Shown here: piece by piece, positions 34,901-47,160 of the stretch
How positions within the stretch are numbered: the stretch's first letter is position 1
Layout: every line of letters starts with the position of its first letter
Source: Oscarella lobularis
Lineage: Eukaryota > Porifera > Homoscleromorpha > Homosclerophorida > Oscarellidae
NCBI RefSeq assembly: GCF_947507565.1
Contig: NC_089180.1
Span: forward strand, 1,736,001 to 1,800,000
Reading direction: 5' to 3'
DNA: 64,000 bases
The notes under the pieces: generated by a model
The model's database searches: none
The model's input: only the letters and a program-made list of their open reading frames with translations
Told to the model about the DNA's origin: nothing
Program-made: the position numbers and the translations under genes

Positions 34901-36900
34901 TTAAATTAAGGATACAGCTTCTACGGTTAATTCCGCGGCGGCGCAATCCGAATTTGAAAGTGGAGCCCTGGACAATGTGTCGGGTAGGTACATCCTTGAT
35001 CCTGGGATGTGACAAATCGTGAAATGATAGCGAGCTAACGCGATGCGAAAGCGTTGCACTCGCAGTGGCAGCTCGTCGAGGCGCTTATCTGGGCTCAACA
35101 ACGGCACCAGTGGCTTGTGATCGGTGTGAATTTCGAATGTCGGCAAGCCGTAGAGATAATCATGGAAGCGCTTGCACGCCCACGTTAAGGCGAACGCTTC
35201 TTTCTCAATTTGCGCGTAGCGCTGCTGTGTCGCGTCCATTAAATGAGAGGCATAGGCAATCGGTTTGAGGTCGCCGGACGTCTGGCGTTTGCAAAATAAC
35301 CGCTCCTATTCCAAACGAGGACGCATCGGCGGACACCACAGTTTCTGCTTGTGCATGGATCGTAATGAGCTAAGACGGATTCTGAAACTAACACGTCTTT
35401 GATTCTCTTGAAGGCTGTGACTTGAGCATCGCTCCAAGCCCAGTGGCTTCGCTTTGACAGTAAGCTTCGCAACGGCTCCGTAAGCTGCGCGAGGTTAGGA
35501 ATAAACTTCCTGAGATGGTTCACCATTCCTAAGAATCGGCGAACGTCTGAAACGTTCTCAGGAGCTGGCATTTCGACGATGGCCTTGAATTTAGCTGGGT
35601 CGCTTCGTATTCCGCTCGCATCGATGACGTGGCCCAGAAACGTAACGGAGTCGACAGAGAAAACACATTTCTCCGGATTGAGAGTAACGCCTGCTTCGAC
35701 CAATCGTTGGCACACGCGAACCAAACGATCGTCGTGTTCGGCTTGACTTAGTCCGTAGACGAGGCAGTCGTCCATCAGACAGATGACTCCTATCAGCCCG
35801 GCGAGTATTTGTTGCATTTGTTTTTGAAAATACTCCGGCGCTGATGTAATTCCGAAAGGCAATCTATTGTAACAGAATCTCCCGAAAGGAGTAATGAAAG
35901 TCGTCAGCAGGGACGATTCTTTGGCGAGGAGGATCTGCCAAAACCCGCTGTTCGCATCTAACTTGCTAAATACGACGGCTCCTCGGAGTTGTCCAAGGGT
36001 GTGGTCGACCGCAGGAAGCATTAAACGCTCTCGTTTAACACATTCATTCAATTTCCCTAGGTCGACACAGATTCTGACCTTGGAAATCGACTTGGGTACG
36101 ACTACCATGCCAGCGCACCACTCGGTTGGCTCGTCGACGGGCGATATGACTCCGATCGACTGCATTCTCTCGAGCTCCGCCTTAACACTATCTATGAGCG
36201 GAAGGGCAACGCGGCGCGGCGTCGTCAACGCGAAGGGTTTGGCGCCGTCACGTAATCGGATGACGTATTCTCCTGGCATTGTTCCAAGTCCTCGGAAAAG
36301 CGCAGGGAACTGTTCGCGAATGCGAATCTCGTGTATAATCGCCTCCTTCTCCTCCCTTTCCAGGAGGGCGGGTCTCTTCAGAATCTGAAGGGCTTCGATG
36401 GCAGGTCGTCCGAGAAGGGCGTGTCGTAGTGGTTGTACGACGTAAATACTCTGGATGGCTTCGTGCTCCCGGACGCTCATTTTCGCTGTGAACGCTCCCA
36501 CCTCGGTTAATCGCTTTCCGCCGGCGGCGAAGATTTGAAGGGGCGTCGACGTTAATGCTGGCGAGCCGAGATGCTCGTGGAGAGATTCTGGAATTGCCGT
36601 GACGTCCGCTCCGGTGTCAATCTTGAGTGACAGGGGCGTGTCATTGACACGGACTTCGACCTCCCACGGCGGCGTTGTCTCCGTATCGAGCGCTCCGAGA
36701 AAGGCTTGAACTGGCTTCGATGACAGTTCGCTAACCGCTGCGCTTCGGCATACTCGCGCGTAGTGACCGATTTTGCCACATTTCGTACATTTGGCGTCGG
36801 TTGCGCGGCACTCTGCACGGGGGTGTTCGTTTGCTGCTTCTTCGGATTCACTAGCGCGCTTGGTGGGCGTGGTGCGCGCTGGAAAGTTTGTACCGGCATG
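34901..36900 (-). mobile_element. Ty3/gypsy LTR retrotransposon fossil, broken
   Basis: On the minus strand, from about 36900 down: a short gag end with a CCHC-type zinc knuckle, an aspartic-protease region, reverse transcriptase (KLNECVKRERLMLPAVDHTL, VVFSKLDANSGFWQI, LPFGITSAPEYFQKQM, CLMDDCLVYG) and RNase H (EALALTWACKRF-like, IHTDHKPLVPLL, DTLSRAPL), in the order of Ty3/gypsy elements. Integrase is not found and I see no long terminal repeats at either side, so it is a truncated fossil carrying a few breaks. The reading frames remain long, which suggests a fairly young copy by eye. Confidence 0.85.
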
Positions 36901-37088
36901 TAATCTCTGATGTAACGAAATGCGCGTATCGCGAGCGCATGCGCGTAGATTCTAGCCCATACATAAAATGAGTACTCTCGATCCCTAGGAAAGAACAGGA
37001 GGGCATGACTTTTTATTAATTAAAAAGATCTTTCCCAAAAATGTGTTTATAAACTTTGGCTGATTTTTTTCTTCTTACGTTACTTAGT

Positions 37089-38374
37089 ATGGCAGAAGCT
37101 GAGCCTAAAAAAACGCAAGACGTCATCGCAGAGATAGAAGGCGAGGACGTCGACGAGAACGTTCAGAAACTGCTCAAGGCGGCGGCTGATTCTCTCCAAA
37201 AGGCCAAGGAGTTTGGTTGCAATAAGGCTTTGATAGACGAAGCTCTCGAATTGATTCGTTGTGAATCGTCGCTCTCGGAGATAGTTGAAGCTGTTCAGCT
37301 GGGTTTCGATTTGCTTATTGAAGAGCTGTCTCTTTCTGAAAAAGAAATTTCGACGCTGGGACAGCGTCTGAGCACTGAAAAGAAGAGAAGCGAAGTTCAG
37401 AACGGGATTATCACTGCGCTTCGTTCCGGCGATTCGACGGCCAAATCAGAATCATATGAGGCTCAGCTCGAAAATGAGCGCGCAAATGTGACTCTAGCGA
37501 ATGCCAGGGCTACGAGAGCAAACAGACAAGCGGAAGACGTGCGCAAGGAGCTACGGAAGAAGGAAAGGGACTGTAGAGACCAAGCAAAATTGGTAGTGAC
37601 ACTGAAGAAAACAATCGATCAGCTTAAGGAAAAGGCAGAGAGTCGAAAGAAAGCAATCAGTGACATGTCAAAAATGCGTGAGGAAGCCTTGGACAAATTA
37701 CTTACAAAGAGAATAGGTGCAGTATTGACGAAAGTTGAAAAATTGGAAACAGATCTAGCGGCGGAAAAGACGAATCTTTAACAAGTCAAGACAGATCTAG
37801 CGGCGGCGAACACACAGAGAGATGAAGATAGAGCGAAAGTTGAAAAATTGGAGACAGATCTAGGGGCGGCGAACACACAGATGGACGAAGATAGAGCGAA
37901 AGTTGAAAAATTGGAGACAGATCTAGCGGCGGAGAAGACGAAACTTGAACAAGTTGAGAAAAGACTGATTCCCTTAGAGGCAAATTACGAAGTCGTGAAG
38001 GCTGCCCAAATCATCAGATCTCTTGAATATAAAATCGTTCCGTTTCGCGCCAAAGGATTTTTTCTAAAGGATCTTACAGCGACGAAGGGGTACAATGACA
38101 AAATGACTGTTAGCAAGCAAGAGTTTGCCTCTGCCTACTCCGAGTGGCAAGGAAAGCCATACAGCGCCGGCTGGGTTGCATTATACGGCGACATTTTTTC
38201 TACCCTGGTTTCCATGCGCGACAAAATCTCTCACCCCTCCAAAGTGGATCTAAAAAAGTTGGACCTTTCTCTTCTCTATTCGACGATTGCTCCAAAGATT
38301 GAAAAACCCGTTAAAGAAGATGACGTGAAGGCTGCCTTTGAATGGATTGCAAGGACTCTAGAGGAAGTTAAATG
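37089..38374 (+). CDS. intronless coiled-coil protein with internal repeats
   Basis: MAEAEPKKTQDVIAEIEGED starts a single-exon frame of about 428 codons. Residues 80-310 are charged, heptad-like coiled coil (LGQRLSTEKKRSEVQ, RKELRKKERDCRDQAK). At 37731-37940 a 66-base unit encoding VEKLETDLAAEKT / DLGAANTQMDEDRAK is repeated about three times. The C-terminal 140 residues form a non-coiled domain (AAQIIRSLEYKIVPFRAKGF, MTVSKQEFASAYSEWQGKP, LYSTIAPKIEKPVKEDD) ending in TGA. A TAA at 37779-37781 replaces a GAA codon seen at the same position of the next repeat, so this allele is interrupted or the base is wrong. I do not recognise the family. It is unusual here in lacking introns. Confidence 0.6.
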
Positions 38375-38684
38375 ACTGTCATAGCTTAGCTACAGTACTG
38401 TCAGAAAATTGTGTTCTTGTTTACAGTGCTATAAGAGAGTTGTCTGTCGAATGCTGTTAATTGAAACGTTGAAATCCTCGTAGCTTAATTTTTATTGTTC
38501 TGGACTGAAGCGGTTGGAATTACGGGGACAGCAATTTTGACACTTTACTGGAAGGACGTGGATCAATTATTCTCAGGAAGGGAAATATCGAGGAACGTGC
38601 AAGGGTCAGGTGACCTGACTACCTCTACTCATCTAAATAGATCACGTGACCCGGAGTTTCATATCCCTCTCCTTCTCTATCTCT

Positions 38685-39379
38685 GGCAGGACGGAGTTTC
38701 AAACGCGCATGTACGAGTACTAGTGCGTAACAATGGACGTAACCCTTGTCGCGCACGCGCCTTAAATCAGCCAATGAAGTAAACATTTATCGTTCTATCG
38801 AGACCCCGTGAAAGAAAAATGGCTCGTCTAAGATGAGTTCGAATTGTCTAAGCTTGAGATTTGGCAGATCGAAGCTTCAATGAATAAGCTTTGATTTTAG
38901 CCCTGACGTATTTTTAGTTGAGGGGGACGTCAATCGAGAAAAAGCGGTTTGAAAGTTTTAGGACCGCTGAACGCACTACAGGAACCGCACGTTTTCTCTA
39001 TAAATAGCTTCAAAATTTTTAAAAATCGTAGGGATTTGTAAATGCGCTCGAAAATGGGCTGAATCGTGCCTCAATCGCGCCTAACGACCCACGATGTTTC
39101 GAATTTTGCCGAAACATGTTAGGTAAAAACAGCGTCTTTTTAGCTTCAAAGCCAAAGAATACTGCCTTTTATTTATACTACTGGCGTATACTATTTGTAC
39201 GAGGGTCCCCGCCCGATGCGCGTTTGTTTCAGTGAAGCAATGCCATATTTGCGCATTTTCGCCAAAGAAAATGCGCTTGTCAGAGGCTAGATAAGGTAAA
39301 TTCAGCGCTTTCGGAGAACATTCGAAGGCGGGGAGTAACCCTAACTACAACGCATGCGTGTTTGAAACTCCGTCCTGCC
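38685..39379. mobile_element. MITE with 27-base terminal inverted repeats
   Basis: A 695-base element with ends GGCAGGACGGAGTTTCAAAC (38685 on) and its reverse complement ending at 39379; 26 of 27 bases match. It has no open frame and the target duplication is not clear. It lies just upstream of the talin coding start, where it would be in the promoter or 5' untranslated region. The superfamily is undetermined. Confidence 0.8.
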
Positions 39380-42300
39380 GGCGTAGACTCGCTTTGCGCC
39401 CTGTCGGACGACCAAAATGCTCTCGCGCTCCGTATCAACGTTGTCGATCAGAACAACGTGCAAGTAAGCAAAGCGGGCCCCCTTACGGGACTCCAAACGG
39501 CGAAATCCTCGTCGTCACGACAACACTATCGCTTTGCAGTTCGAACCGAGCATGATCGTCTACGACGCATGCAAGATGATTCGCGAGCGAATCGGCAAAC
39601 AGCCTGGGGCCGGTAAGATGAAGATAATCGAGTCGCATTCCGCGCCCTCGCGCTTCCATCTTCGAGCCCCCGCGTTTTTTACCACTTCTTGTTTTCTCGC
39701 TATAAACGGCGTGCCTAAACTGTTGCGGTATTCTCGCGATTCTGCGCACGCTTTTGAATTCGCTGTTCTACGGCTTCGACACCTTCCTTATTTGGGCATC
39801 GCGTGTTTATAGGACAAGGACACGGCTTATTTTTGGCCAATGAGGACCCCAAACGAGACGTGTCGCTCGAAAATGGGCGCACTCTCGATTTTTATCTTCT
39901 GAAACCGGGCGTAAGAAAGAGAAAACCGTTTCCGGTTTGGAGGTTTCTAATTATTTATTACTTTTTTCGGTGTAGGATTTGCTTGAGTATAAGAACAAGA
40001 TGAGACAACTTCGTGTGAGAATGATGGACGAATCTCTGTTGAAGAAAATATTAGTTATTGAATTTTTCTTTTATTTCCTGTTTACGTTGATGACAGTTTT
40101 ACTGTTGATCAGCTCGTGAGAACTGTTTGCGAGCGAATTGGTGAATTCAAATTGAATTTTTTCGTGTTTGTATCATTTCTTGTACTTGGGAATTTCGAAT
40201 CTTGGCTTGCGAGGACGAAGTGACCACGCCCAAAAAGGTGATGTCCCGTCTGTGCGTCTGTTTTCGGTTTCAGTTAATGGAGTTAATGGAGTTAATTCGT
40301 TTAGGCGGCTCCCCCGCAAGTGAGAGATGAGAAGAAAATGGAAGCATTGAAGAAGGAACGTCACACCGAAGATGATGGTATGGATTATAAGTATTATTTA
40401 TTATGTCTTATTGAGTCTATAGTCAATTGGGTGTCACATGACAAAACGTTGAGATCTCCAGGAATCGCGGAGACTCAAGTTCTCCTTTTGAGGCATCTTT
40501 CAAATTAATTAATTCGTATTGATTTTCTGATTTCCTTTGCGTAGGAAAAAGTTCTTCTTTTCGGATCAGAAGATGGACCGCAATGATCCCGTTCAATTGA
40601 ATCAACTCTATGCTCAAGCAAGAGACGCAATCGTAGACGGAGAAGAAGCAATCAACTCTGCAGCACTCCAATGTCAGATCGTCCAGGGAAACGATGGCGT
40701 AGGAAAGCACAAACCCGGATACATCACAGAAGAGTAATACTGTATTAGTTTTTTAATTTTATTGATTATTTATTTTTCTTTCTTAGACTTGGTAGCTATT
40801 TGCCTAAGGAGTATGTGAAGGGTAAGGAGTGGAGAGGCGTGTCTTCTCCGAATATGCCAAGTTTACGGGACTTTCTCAATTGAATGCCAAATGCGAAATA
40901 ATCAATAATTAAATAGTATTGAACACGTGGTTGTTTTAGAATCGCAAGGCTTTGTTGGATGCCGCTGCTGAGCTGGGATTATCCGGAACTTGGCTTCTCC
41001 TTCTCATGGGAGACCCGGATGTGACGCAAGAAGTTCAAGACGCTCTTCTTGCTAAAGCAAAAGCCGTTGCCATGACGACATCCGGGCTCGGGCAGAATGC
41101 AAAGACGGTGGCTGGGAAATGCCCGGATAGCTCTCTCCAAGCCAACGTCATCACTGCGACGAAAGGAACAGCAACGTCTCAATTAGTGGCGTGCACCAAG
41201 GTAACTAACGCGCGTTAGGAAGGGTTGATTTTTTATTGATTTTCATTAGATTGTTGCTCCTACTGTGACGAATCCTCTGTGTCAAGAACAACTCTTCAAT
41301 TCGGCAAAACAAGTCTCCGGAGCCGTTGAAGGAACAGTCAGCTCAGCACAGGTAATATATACCTACACTATTCCATTGGCTCCTTTGTTTTCCCTATACT
41401 ATTCCATTGGCTTCATTTTTTCCATACACTATTCCTTTGTCTCCTTTTTTTTCCATACACTATTCCTTTGTCTCCTTTTTTTTCCATACACTATTCCTTT
41501 GTCTCTTTTTTTTCCATACACTATTCCTTTGTCTCCTTTTTTTTTCATACACTATTCAAAATAGTTAAACGATTCTTGTTGTTTTTAGAATGCCTGCAGC
41601 GATGATGATGCTCTGAAAGAACTTGGAATGTCGGCGACGAACGTGACAGATGCACTTCAAGATCTTCTCCGCTACATTCGTGACATTGAAGTGGGCGGAC
41701 TCAAAGGCGGAAAATACAAGGAACAAATCGAGATGATTCTCGCCGCAACAGAACGACTCATCAACAGTCTCGGAAACGCACAGGAAACAGTCAAATCAGC
41801 AAAAACAGTTGCTATGGTAAAGCCAATTTGTAACCAATCATTTACAGTATTGATTTTTTTTGGTCTCCTAGGCAACTTCTCAAATGGTTTCCGGTATCAA
41901 AGAGGAAGCGTTGGGCTTCTCAGATGAAGATGCGAAGAAGCGTCTGTTGGCTGGCTGCGGCCAGGGGTATGGCAGATGCCACAGCAAAAATGGCCAACGA
42001 AGCCAAAGTCTCCGCGCGTGATCCGTCGCGCGGAGAAGCGCAAGCGGCACTCAAAACGGCGACGGAAGATCTCCGCAAGGCCGTCAACGCGACAGCCAAT
42101 AACGCATTGAAGAAGAAACTAATGCCGCGAAGCATACGGCGGCCGCGGCCACGCAATGCATTGCCGCCGCGCAAGGCGCCGGACCGACCAATCGAAATCA
42201 GTCGTCTCAGCAACAGCTTCTTGGAAATTGCAAGACTGTGGCTGATCACATTGGGCGGCTCCTTCAGGCTCTTATCAATGCCAGTCAGGCCATTATACAG

Positions 42301-43676
42301 CCGTGTGGCAAGATGATTGCCGCTTCGAAAGCCGCTGTTCCCACCGTTGGTGATCAAGCTGCTGCGTTGCAATTGGCTAATTTTGCTAAGCAGACAGCCA
42401 CGTGTTTGGCTGAGTTGAGAACGGCTGCTGCCAAGGTAATGACAATATTATTGATTATTGATTAATTATTTTTTCTTAACGCTGCTGAAGCGTGCGGTTC
42501 TTTGGAAGTTGAAAGTGCTATTGATGTTGTGAGACAGTTGGAGGCCGATCTCGTTTCTGTGCAGAAGACGGCCGCTTCCGGGAAATTGCTTCCTTTGCCC
42601 GGTGAAACGGTGAGACAATAAATAATGTCTAGGGCTCTATATATAGAGAGATACTTGTCTATTTTTTAGGCGGAGTCATGTGCCTTTGAACTGGGTGCTA
42701 CATCGAAAACAGTTGGCGCTTCAATGGCTCAGTTACTGACAGCTGCAGCTCAGGTTAGTACTGGTACACGTCATATGTATATTCCACTCTAATAATCTTC
42801 GTATTAGGGAAATGAGAACTATACTGGAATCGCGGCACGTGACACGGCCAATGCTCTCAAAGTTCTTACCGGTTCTGTTCGTGGCGTTGCCGGGGCAACC
42901 GATGATCGCAGTGCGCAAGAGCAGATCGTTGCCACTGCAATTCAAGTCATGCGTCATTCGCGTCATCTCATTGACGAAGCAAAGAAAGCGATTGCTTCGC
43001 CACAGAACCCGGAAAATCAATCTCGTCTCGCTCAAGCGGCCAAAGCCGTTTCCCAGGCATTGAATCAAGTCATCAATTGTCTTCCCGGACAACGAGACGT
43101 CGATGCGGCGATCAAAGAAATCGCCGCCGCTAGCGTTGCCCTCACGACGGGGCAATATCCGTCGGCGGGTGATATGTCGTTTCAGGACGTTCAAACGTCG
43201 TGGAGCGTCAGCGCGACGGCGTTGAACGTCAGCGCGAGCGAATTGGTGGCGAATTCGCGTGGGACGCACATGCAATTGGCGCAAGCCTCGCAGAAATTCG
43301 CCGGAAAATACAAGGCCATGCTCAACTCGGGGCTCATGTTAGCTGGGCTATCGAAGGTAAGGGGGTTAGAGACTGATAGAGTGGGGGGAAACGATGGAGG
43401 TTTCTAGGAAAAGGCTGCGCGGAATGAAATCGTTGGCTATTTGAGATCTGTCTCCATGTCGTCGAGTAAATTGCTACTTGGCGCCAAAGCGCTCTCAGCT
43501 GATCCGAACGCGCCAAACGTGAAAAACAATTTGGCTGCGGCGGCGAGGTAAAGGGGCCAAACGAAAGGGGCTGGGGTCTTAGTAAATTTGTTTTTGTTTC
43601 TTTTGCAGAGGTGTTACCGATGCTATCAATGCGCTCGTAACGGTGTGCACTGCCGCGGCGCCGGGTCAACGCGAAG
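39380..43676 (+). CDS. TLN1: talin, internally deleted copy 1
   Basis: Talin links integrins to actin. The FERM head is split over small exons: ALALRINVVDQNN, MQFEPSMIVYDACKMIRERI (39533 on), HGLFLANEDPKRDV, LEYKNKMRQLRVRMMDESL, FTVDQLVRTVCERIG, RDEKKMEALKKERHTEDD, RKKFFFSDQKMDRNDPVQLN and YLPKEYVKGKE. The first exon lacks an in-frame ATG by one base (AAATGCT). At 40860-40940 the sequence jumps from F2 to the rod (ALLDAAAELGLSG), losing F2-F3 and the first rod bundle. Rod exons follow: GTATSQLVACTK, IVAPTVTNPLCQEQL, LQDLLRYIRDIEVGG, ANFAKQTATCLAELRTAAAK, VINCLPGQRDVDAAIKEIA, SMSSSKLLLGAKALSADPNA. There is a 4-base tandem duplication near 41950 and a second frame change near 42125. It ends at TVCTAAAPGQRE, where ZFYVE26 sequence takes over. 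Confidence 0.85.
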
Positions 43677-45453
43677 AGCCATCTAGATCCCAATGTCGTT
43701 TGGTCGTCGTGGGGAATGGCCTGCCTCAAAGCGGGACAGTACGAAGCGGCCAGAGAAAAATTCGGCCACTGCTTCAACGTAAGATTTTTGTGCTGTATGC
43801 ACCGATTTTACGCCAATTGCTTATGTATATGATAGAGACAGAAAGACGCGGGACAAAGGCGAGTATTAGTCAATGCCATCGTTGATCAAATTCGAAGCAC
43901 TCCGTTCATCGCTGCGGAACTGGTACCAAACCCATCTCAAATATTTTCTCTATTGTATACGTCTTTAGGTGACCGATCCGGCGTCGGTCACTCACGCTAT
44001 ACGGGTAAAGGACTCTTTCTCTCTAGGGGTATGAAATGATTAAATTATTTGCATTCTAGCGTCCTGGATCGCCGACCAAGCTGGGTCCCGCTCGTTTTAA
44101 CGAGTGCCGATACTACATCAAAGCCTACGGCAGCGACACTATGCTCGTGGAATTTTACGTTAGCTACAAGTTCATCAGTAAAGTCGGTCAGATTGTTCTT
44201 GATAAGGTAGAAGAAGTGATCTATTTTTTCGGCCTGATAGTATGAGTTTTTTGTTCTTTAGAGATGCACTCAAAGCGTATTTGTCAAAGGCGTTCTTCTT
44301 CCGTCACTTTCACACAGTTGCTTTGGCAAGCTGCAGGAAGAAATGCTCGTGGCCGACTGGTCATTAGAAAAATGGGAGAAATATCTGACGGCAAGCTGTC
44401 AGTATCTGACGCAGAAGCGACTGTTTGCCGTTCTGTACAAACTCCAACTTTTCATGAAAAGTAAGTAAAAGAACGCGAGAGAGACTGAGAGCCAATGTTT
44501 TTTCTTAGGACTACATTCGCGCTTCGTTTACATGCATCAATTTCTTTACGGGCGAAGCGGGACGACCGAGCAATCGACTTGACGTTTATCCGCGTCTACA
44601 TCATCTAGAAAAGGCGCTTTCTCATCTGGAAAAGTACATTGCAGAGTATCGCGGCATTGAACCGATGCGTTCTCGACCCGGCTTCATGCAACGTCCTAAA
44701 AAGCAGTCTCTGATAACCGGTAGCGTATACGACGTTGCAGATCCGAGCGAAGAACAAACGGACTCGAGGTCCGGTTTTCGACTCAGCCCTTCACTTGGGT
44801 AAGCGGTTTTCAGGGGAGAATCTAAGCCAATTTCGCGTCATTTTCTGACACTTTCATTACTGACGCAGAGATGCGAAGCGGCATTCCCATGTGTTTCGAA
44901 TTCAGATTGAAGTGACGAAGTATTTGCACGAGTGCGGCGTCCTCGCCGAAGTTGCCTATCAGACATCAAAAGGCCGACGCGATCTGCCAGCGACTCTGTT
45001 TGGATCGTCCAATGCCAAGTCAACTGTAGCATCGCAGGTTTGCCAGCGAAGACGAGGCCTGAGAGTCCATGTTTTACTAGTGTTTCCTTCAGGTTTTATT
45101 AGCCAGCCAAATATTGAGAATGGATTCAAACTGGCTTTCACACTGATACAGGTATGTTTACTTGGGATCTACTGCAAACCTTTGTTCAAGTTTTCTCTCA
45201 GGACTTTCGTCTGAATGCCAATAAAATTTACTCATACGTCAGTCGAAGCTTTGCCAAGCTGAGGCGCTTGCGTCAAGTGGAGCAGCTCTAGTCATGCGTC
45301 AAGAAAAGCGGACTAAACGACTGGCGATGCCAAGAAGAAATTTTGATGTCGTGCATCAATGTCTTGGCGGAAGACGTGGAGTACAGATTAATTAGTTATT
45401 TGCAGATGAAAAATGCCGAGAGGTTTATTGAAATGCTTACGAGTGACGACAAG
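43677..45453 (+). CDS. ZFYVE26: ZFYVE26 (spastizin) C-terminal fragment
   Basis: ZFYVE26 works with spatacsin and AP-5 in lysosome reformation. After the talin join, a new frame reads SHLDPNVVWSSWGMACLKAG and QYEAAREKFGHCF. Exons follow: LGPARFNECRYYIKAYGSDT and MLVEFYVSYKFISKVG; SVFVKGVLLPSLSHSCFGKL; QYLTQKRLFAVLYKLQLFMK; DYIRASFTCINFFTGEAG; HHLEKALSHLEKYIAEYRG; IQIEVTKYLHECGVLAEV; LPATLFGSSNAKSTVASQVL; NGFKLAFTLIQDFRLNA; ILMSCINVLAEDVEY. The order matches the family's alpha-solenoid end. A TAG at 45289-45291 stands where leucine is expected (EQL-x-SCVKKSGL). The last helices are missing. Confidence 0.75.
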
Positions 45454-45639
45454 GTGCTTTTATAGATAAAGTGTATATACGTAAACTTTGTTCTACATTT
45501 CTGCTCGCTGCGGGAGCTCAATATTAGTCGATTGTGTTGTCGTCAAATATTTTTGTAAGAGATTCTCTAAGAACTACTGTAATAGTGAATTGATTAGTGC
45601 AAACCCCAATGCGACGAGCCATTTCAATCTCTTCCCACT

Positions 45640-46790
45640 TTTTCAGGACTTTGGACAGCGTACAACATACGAACAGTTGATAGAATTGAAGCTCTCGATC
45701 GAACATTAACGAAAAACAACATCCCATTTGGAGGCGTGCTCATGATTCTATCTGGAGATTTCCGTCAGACCCTTCCTGTCATTCAGGGAGGCGCCCGTGC
45801 AAATCAAATCGACGCCTGTCTATAAGCGTCCCATCTCTGGGACAATGTTGAAAAATACACACTAACAACCAACATGCGTGTTCATCTACATAACGATACA
45901 AACGCTGCAAATTTTGCTGCTCTTTTACTCCGCATCGGAGACGGACAGCTGCCCTATATGGACGAACCACACTCTATCGAAATCCCCGAAGACCTTGGAA
46001 GCACAACGACTACGACAAGGCAACTCATCGATACCGTCTATCCTAATCTCAAAGACAATTTCAACAATGTATCCTGGCTAAGAGAAAGAGCAATTCTAGC
46101 TCCACACAATGAATCTGTACGTGAAATCAATTTGACCCTGCTAGAAGATATTCCAGGAGATGAGAGAATGTACAAATCTATCGATAGAGCAGTTGACGAA
46201 ATTATAAATGAAGAGATTCTTTTCCCAGCAGAGTTCCTTAACTCTTTCAAAATATCTGGACTACCTTCCCACGAACTTCGCCTTAAAATTGATCTTCTCC
46301 TCATGATCGTCCGCAACTTAGCTTCAAGAATCGCAAATGGCACTCATCCTTACAAAAATGATGGATAAATGTCTCGAAACAACAATTGCGACCGGTCCAA
46401 AAAGGGGAGAAAAATTCTACTTACCCATGATTCCGCTGTCTCCAAGCGAAACAGGGCTTCCATTTCAATTTCGACGACGACAATTTCCAGTCAAGCATTG
46501 CCTCGCCATGACCATAAGCAAAGCGCAAGGCCAAACTCTCAAAGTCACTGGGTTACAGTTACAAGAAAAATTTTTTACACACGGACAATTTTACGTCGGT
46601 TGCAGTCGAGAGTGTCATCAAACGCAAATCTACATATCTGTTCTGACGACAAAACAACCAAAAATGTCGTCTATCACGAAGTTCTCTGCTGACATGCCTA
46701 TCTTTTTCCGCATCCGTGTGTATGTTTGTGTAGTTTCTGCCTACCAGGTATCTGTTTATCTGTGTAATTTTTGCCTGTCTGTCTTACGCA
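45640..46790 (+). mobile_element. Helitron helicase remnant
   Basis: Helitrons are rolling-circle transposons with a Rep nuclease and a PIF1-like helicase. Visible here is only the helicase C-terminal half: PFGGVLMILSGDFRQTLPVI (motif with DFRQTLPV), LWDNVEKYTLTTNMRVHL, RAILAPHNESVREIN, SGLPSHELRLKIDLLLMI-VRN, PVKHCLAMTISKAQGQTLK (motif VI SKAQGQT) and FYVGCSR. The frame is interrupted at least twice (TAA near 45709, TAA near 46366) and Rep is absent. The element follows directly on the ZFYVE26 fragment. A terminal 3' hairpin with CTRR was not found with confidence. Confidence 0.75.
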
Positions 46791-47160
46791 TCTGAGTGTT
46801 TGTCTGTGTCGTTTTTGCCTGTCTCTGTTCGCATCTGTGTGTTTCTCTCAGTATACTTTCTGCCGCTGTCTACACTCTCTGTATGAGTCTGTCTTCTTAT
46901 CTACGTTTTCGTTCATGTACTCTCTCTCTACTTCTCTCCGTTTATGTTTTTCTGTGTAGTTACTGTCTGTCTATCTTTGCATTTGTCTGTTTTTCCCTTG
47001 ACCATAGCCCTGCACTGATCCCTCTTCTCGACCAACTGACGGACATAAAATGCTTTGTCGTCGTCTTCCGAAAGAGATCGCCGAAGTAACGTCGTCGGCT
47101 TGCATGCTTCCCTCGCTCATCTCTTGACTCTGTAGCAAATCCATGAGACCTTCGCCTACA
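46791..47160. repeat. CTGT-rich low-complexity stretch
   Basis: T- and GTCTGT-rich degenerate microsatellite (46690-46990) downstream of the helicase, then about 150 bases with no feature. Confidence 0.5.

Noticed and set aside
34901-36900. Calling the Ty3/gypsy element a complete, bounded provirus
   Set aside because: No terminal repeats and no integrase were seen; it is listed as a truncated fossil.
46690-47090. Cysteine-rich open frames (CLSLFASVC and similar) as a protein
   Set aside because: They come from a degenerate GTCTGT-rich stretch.
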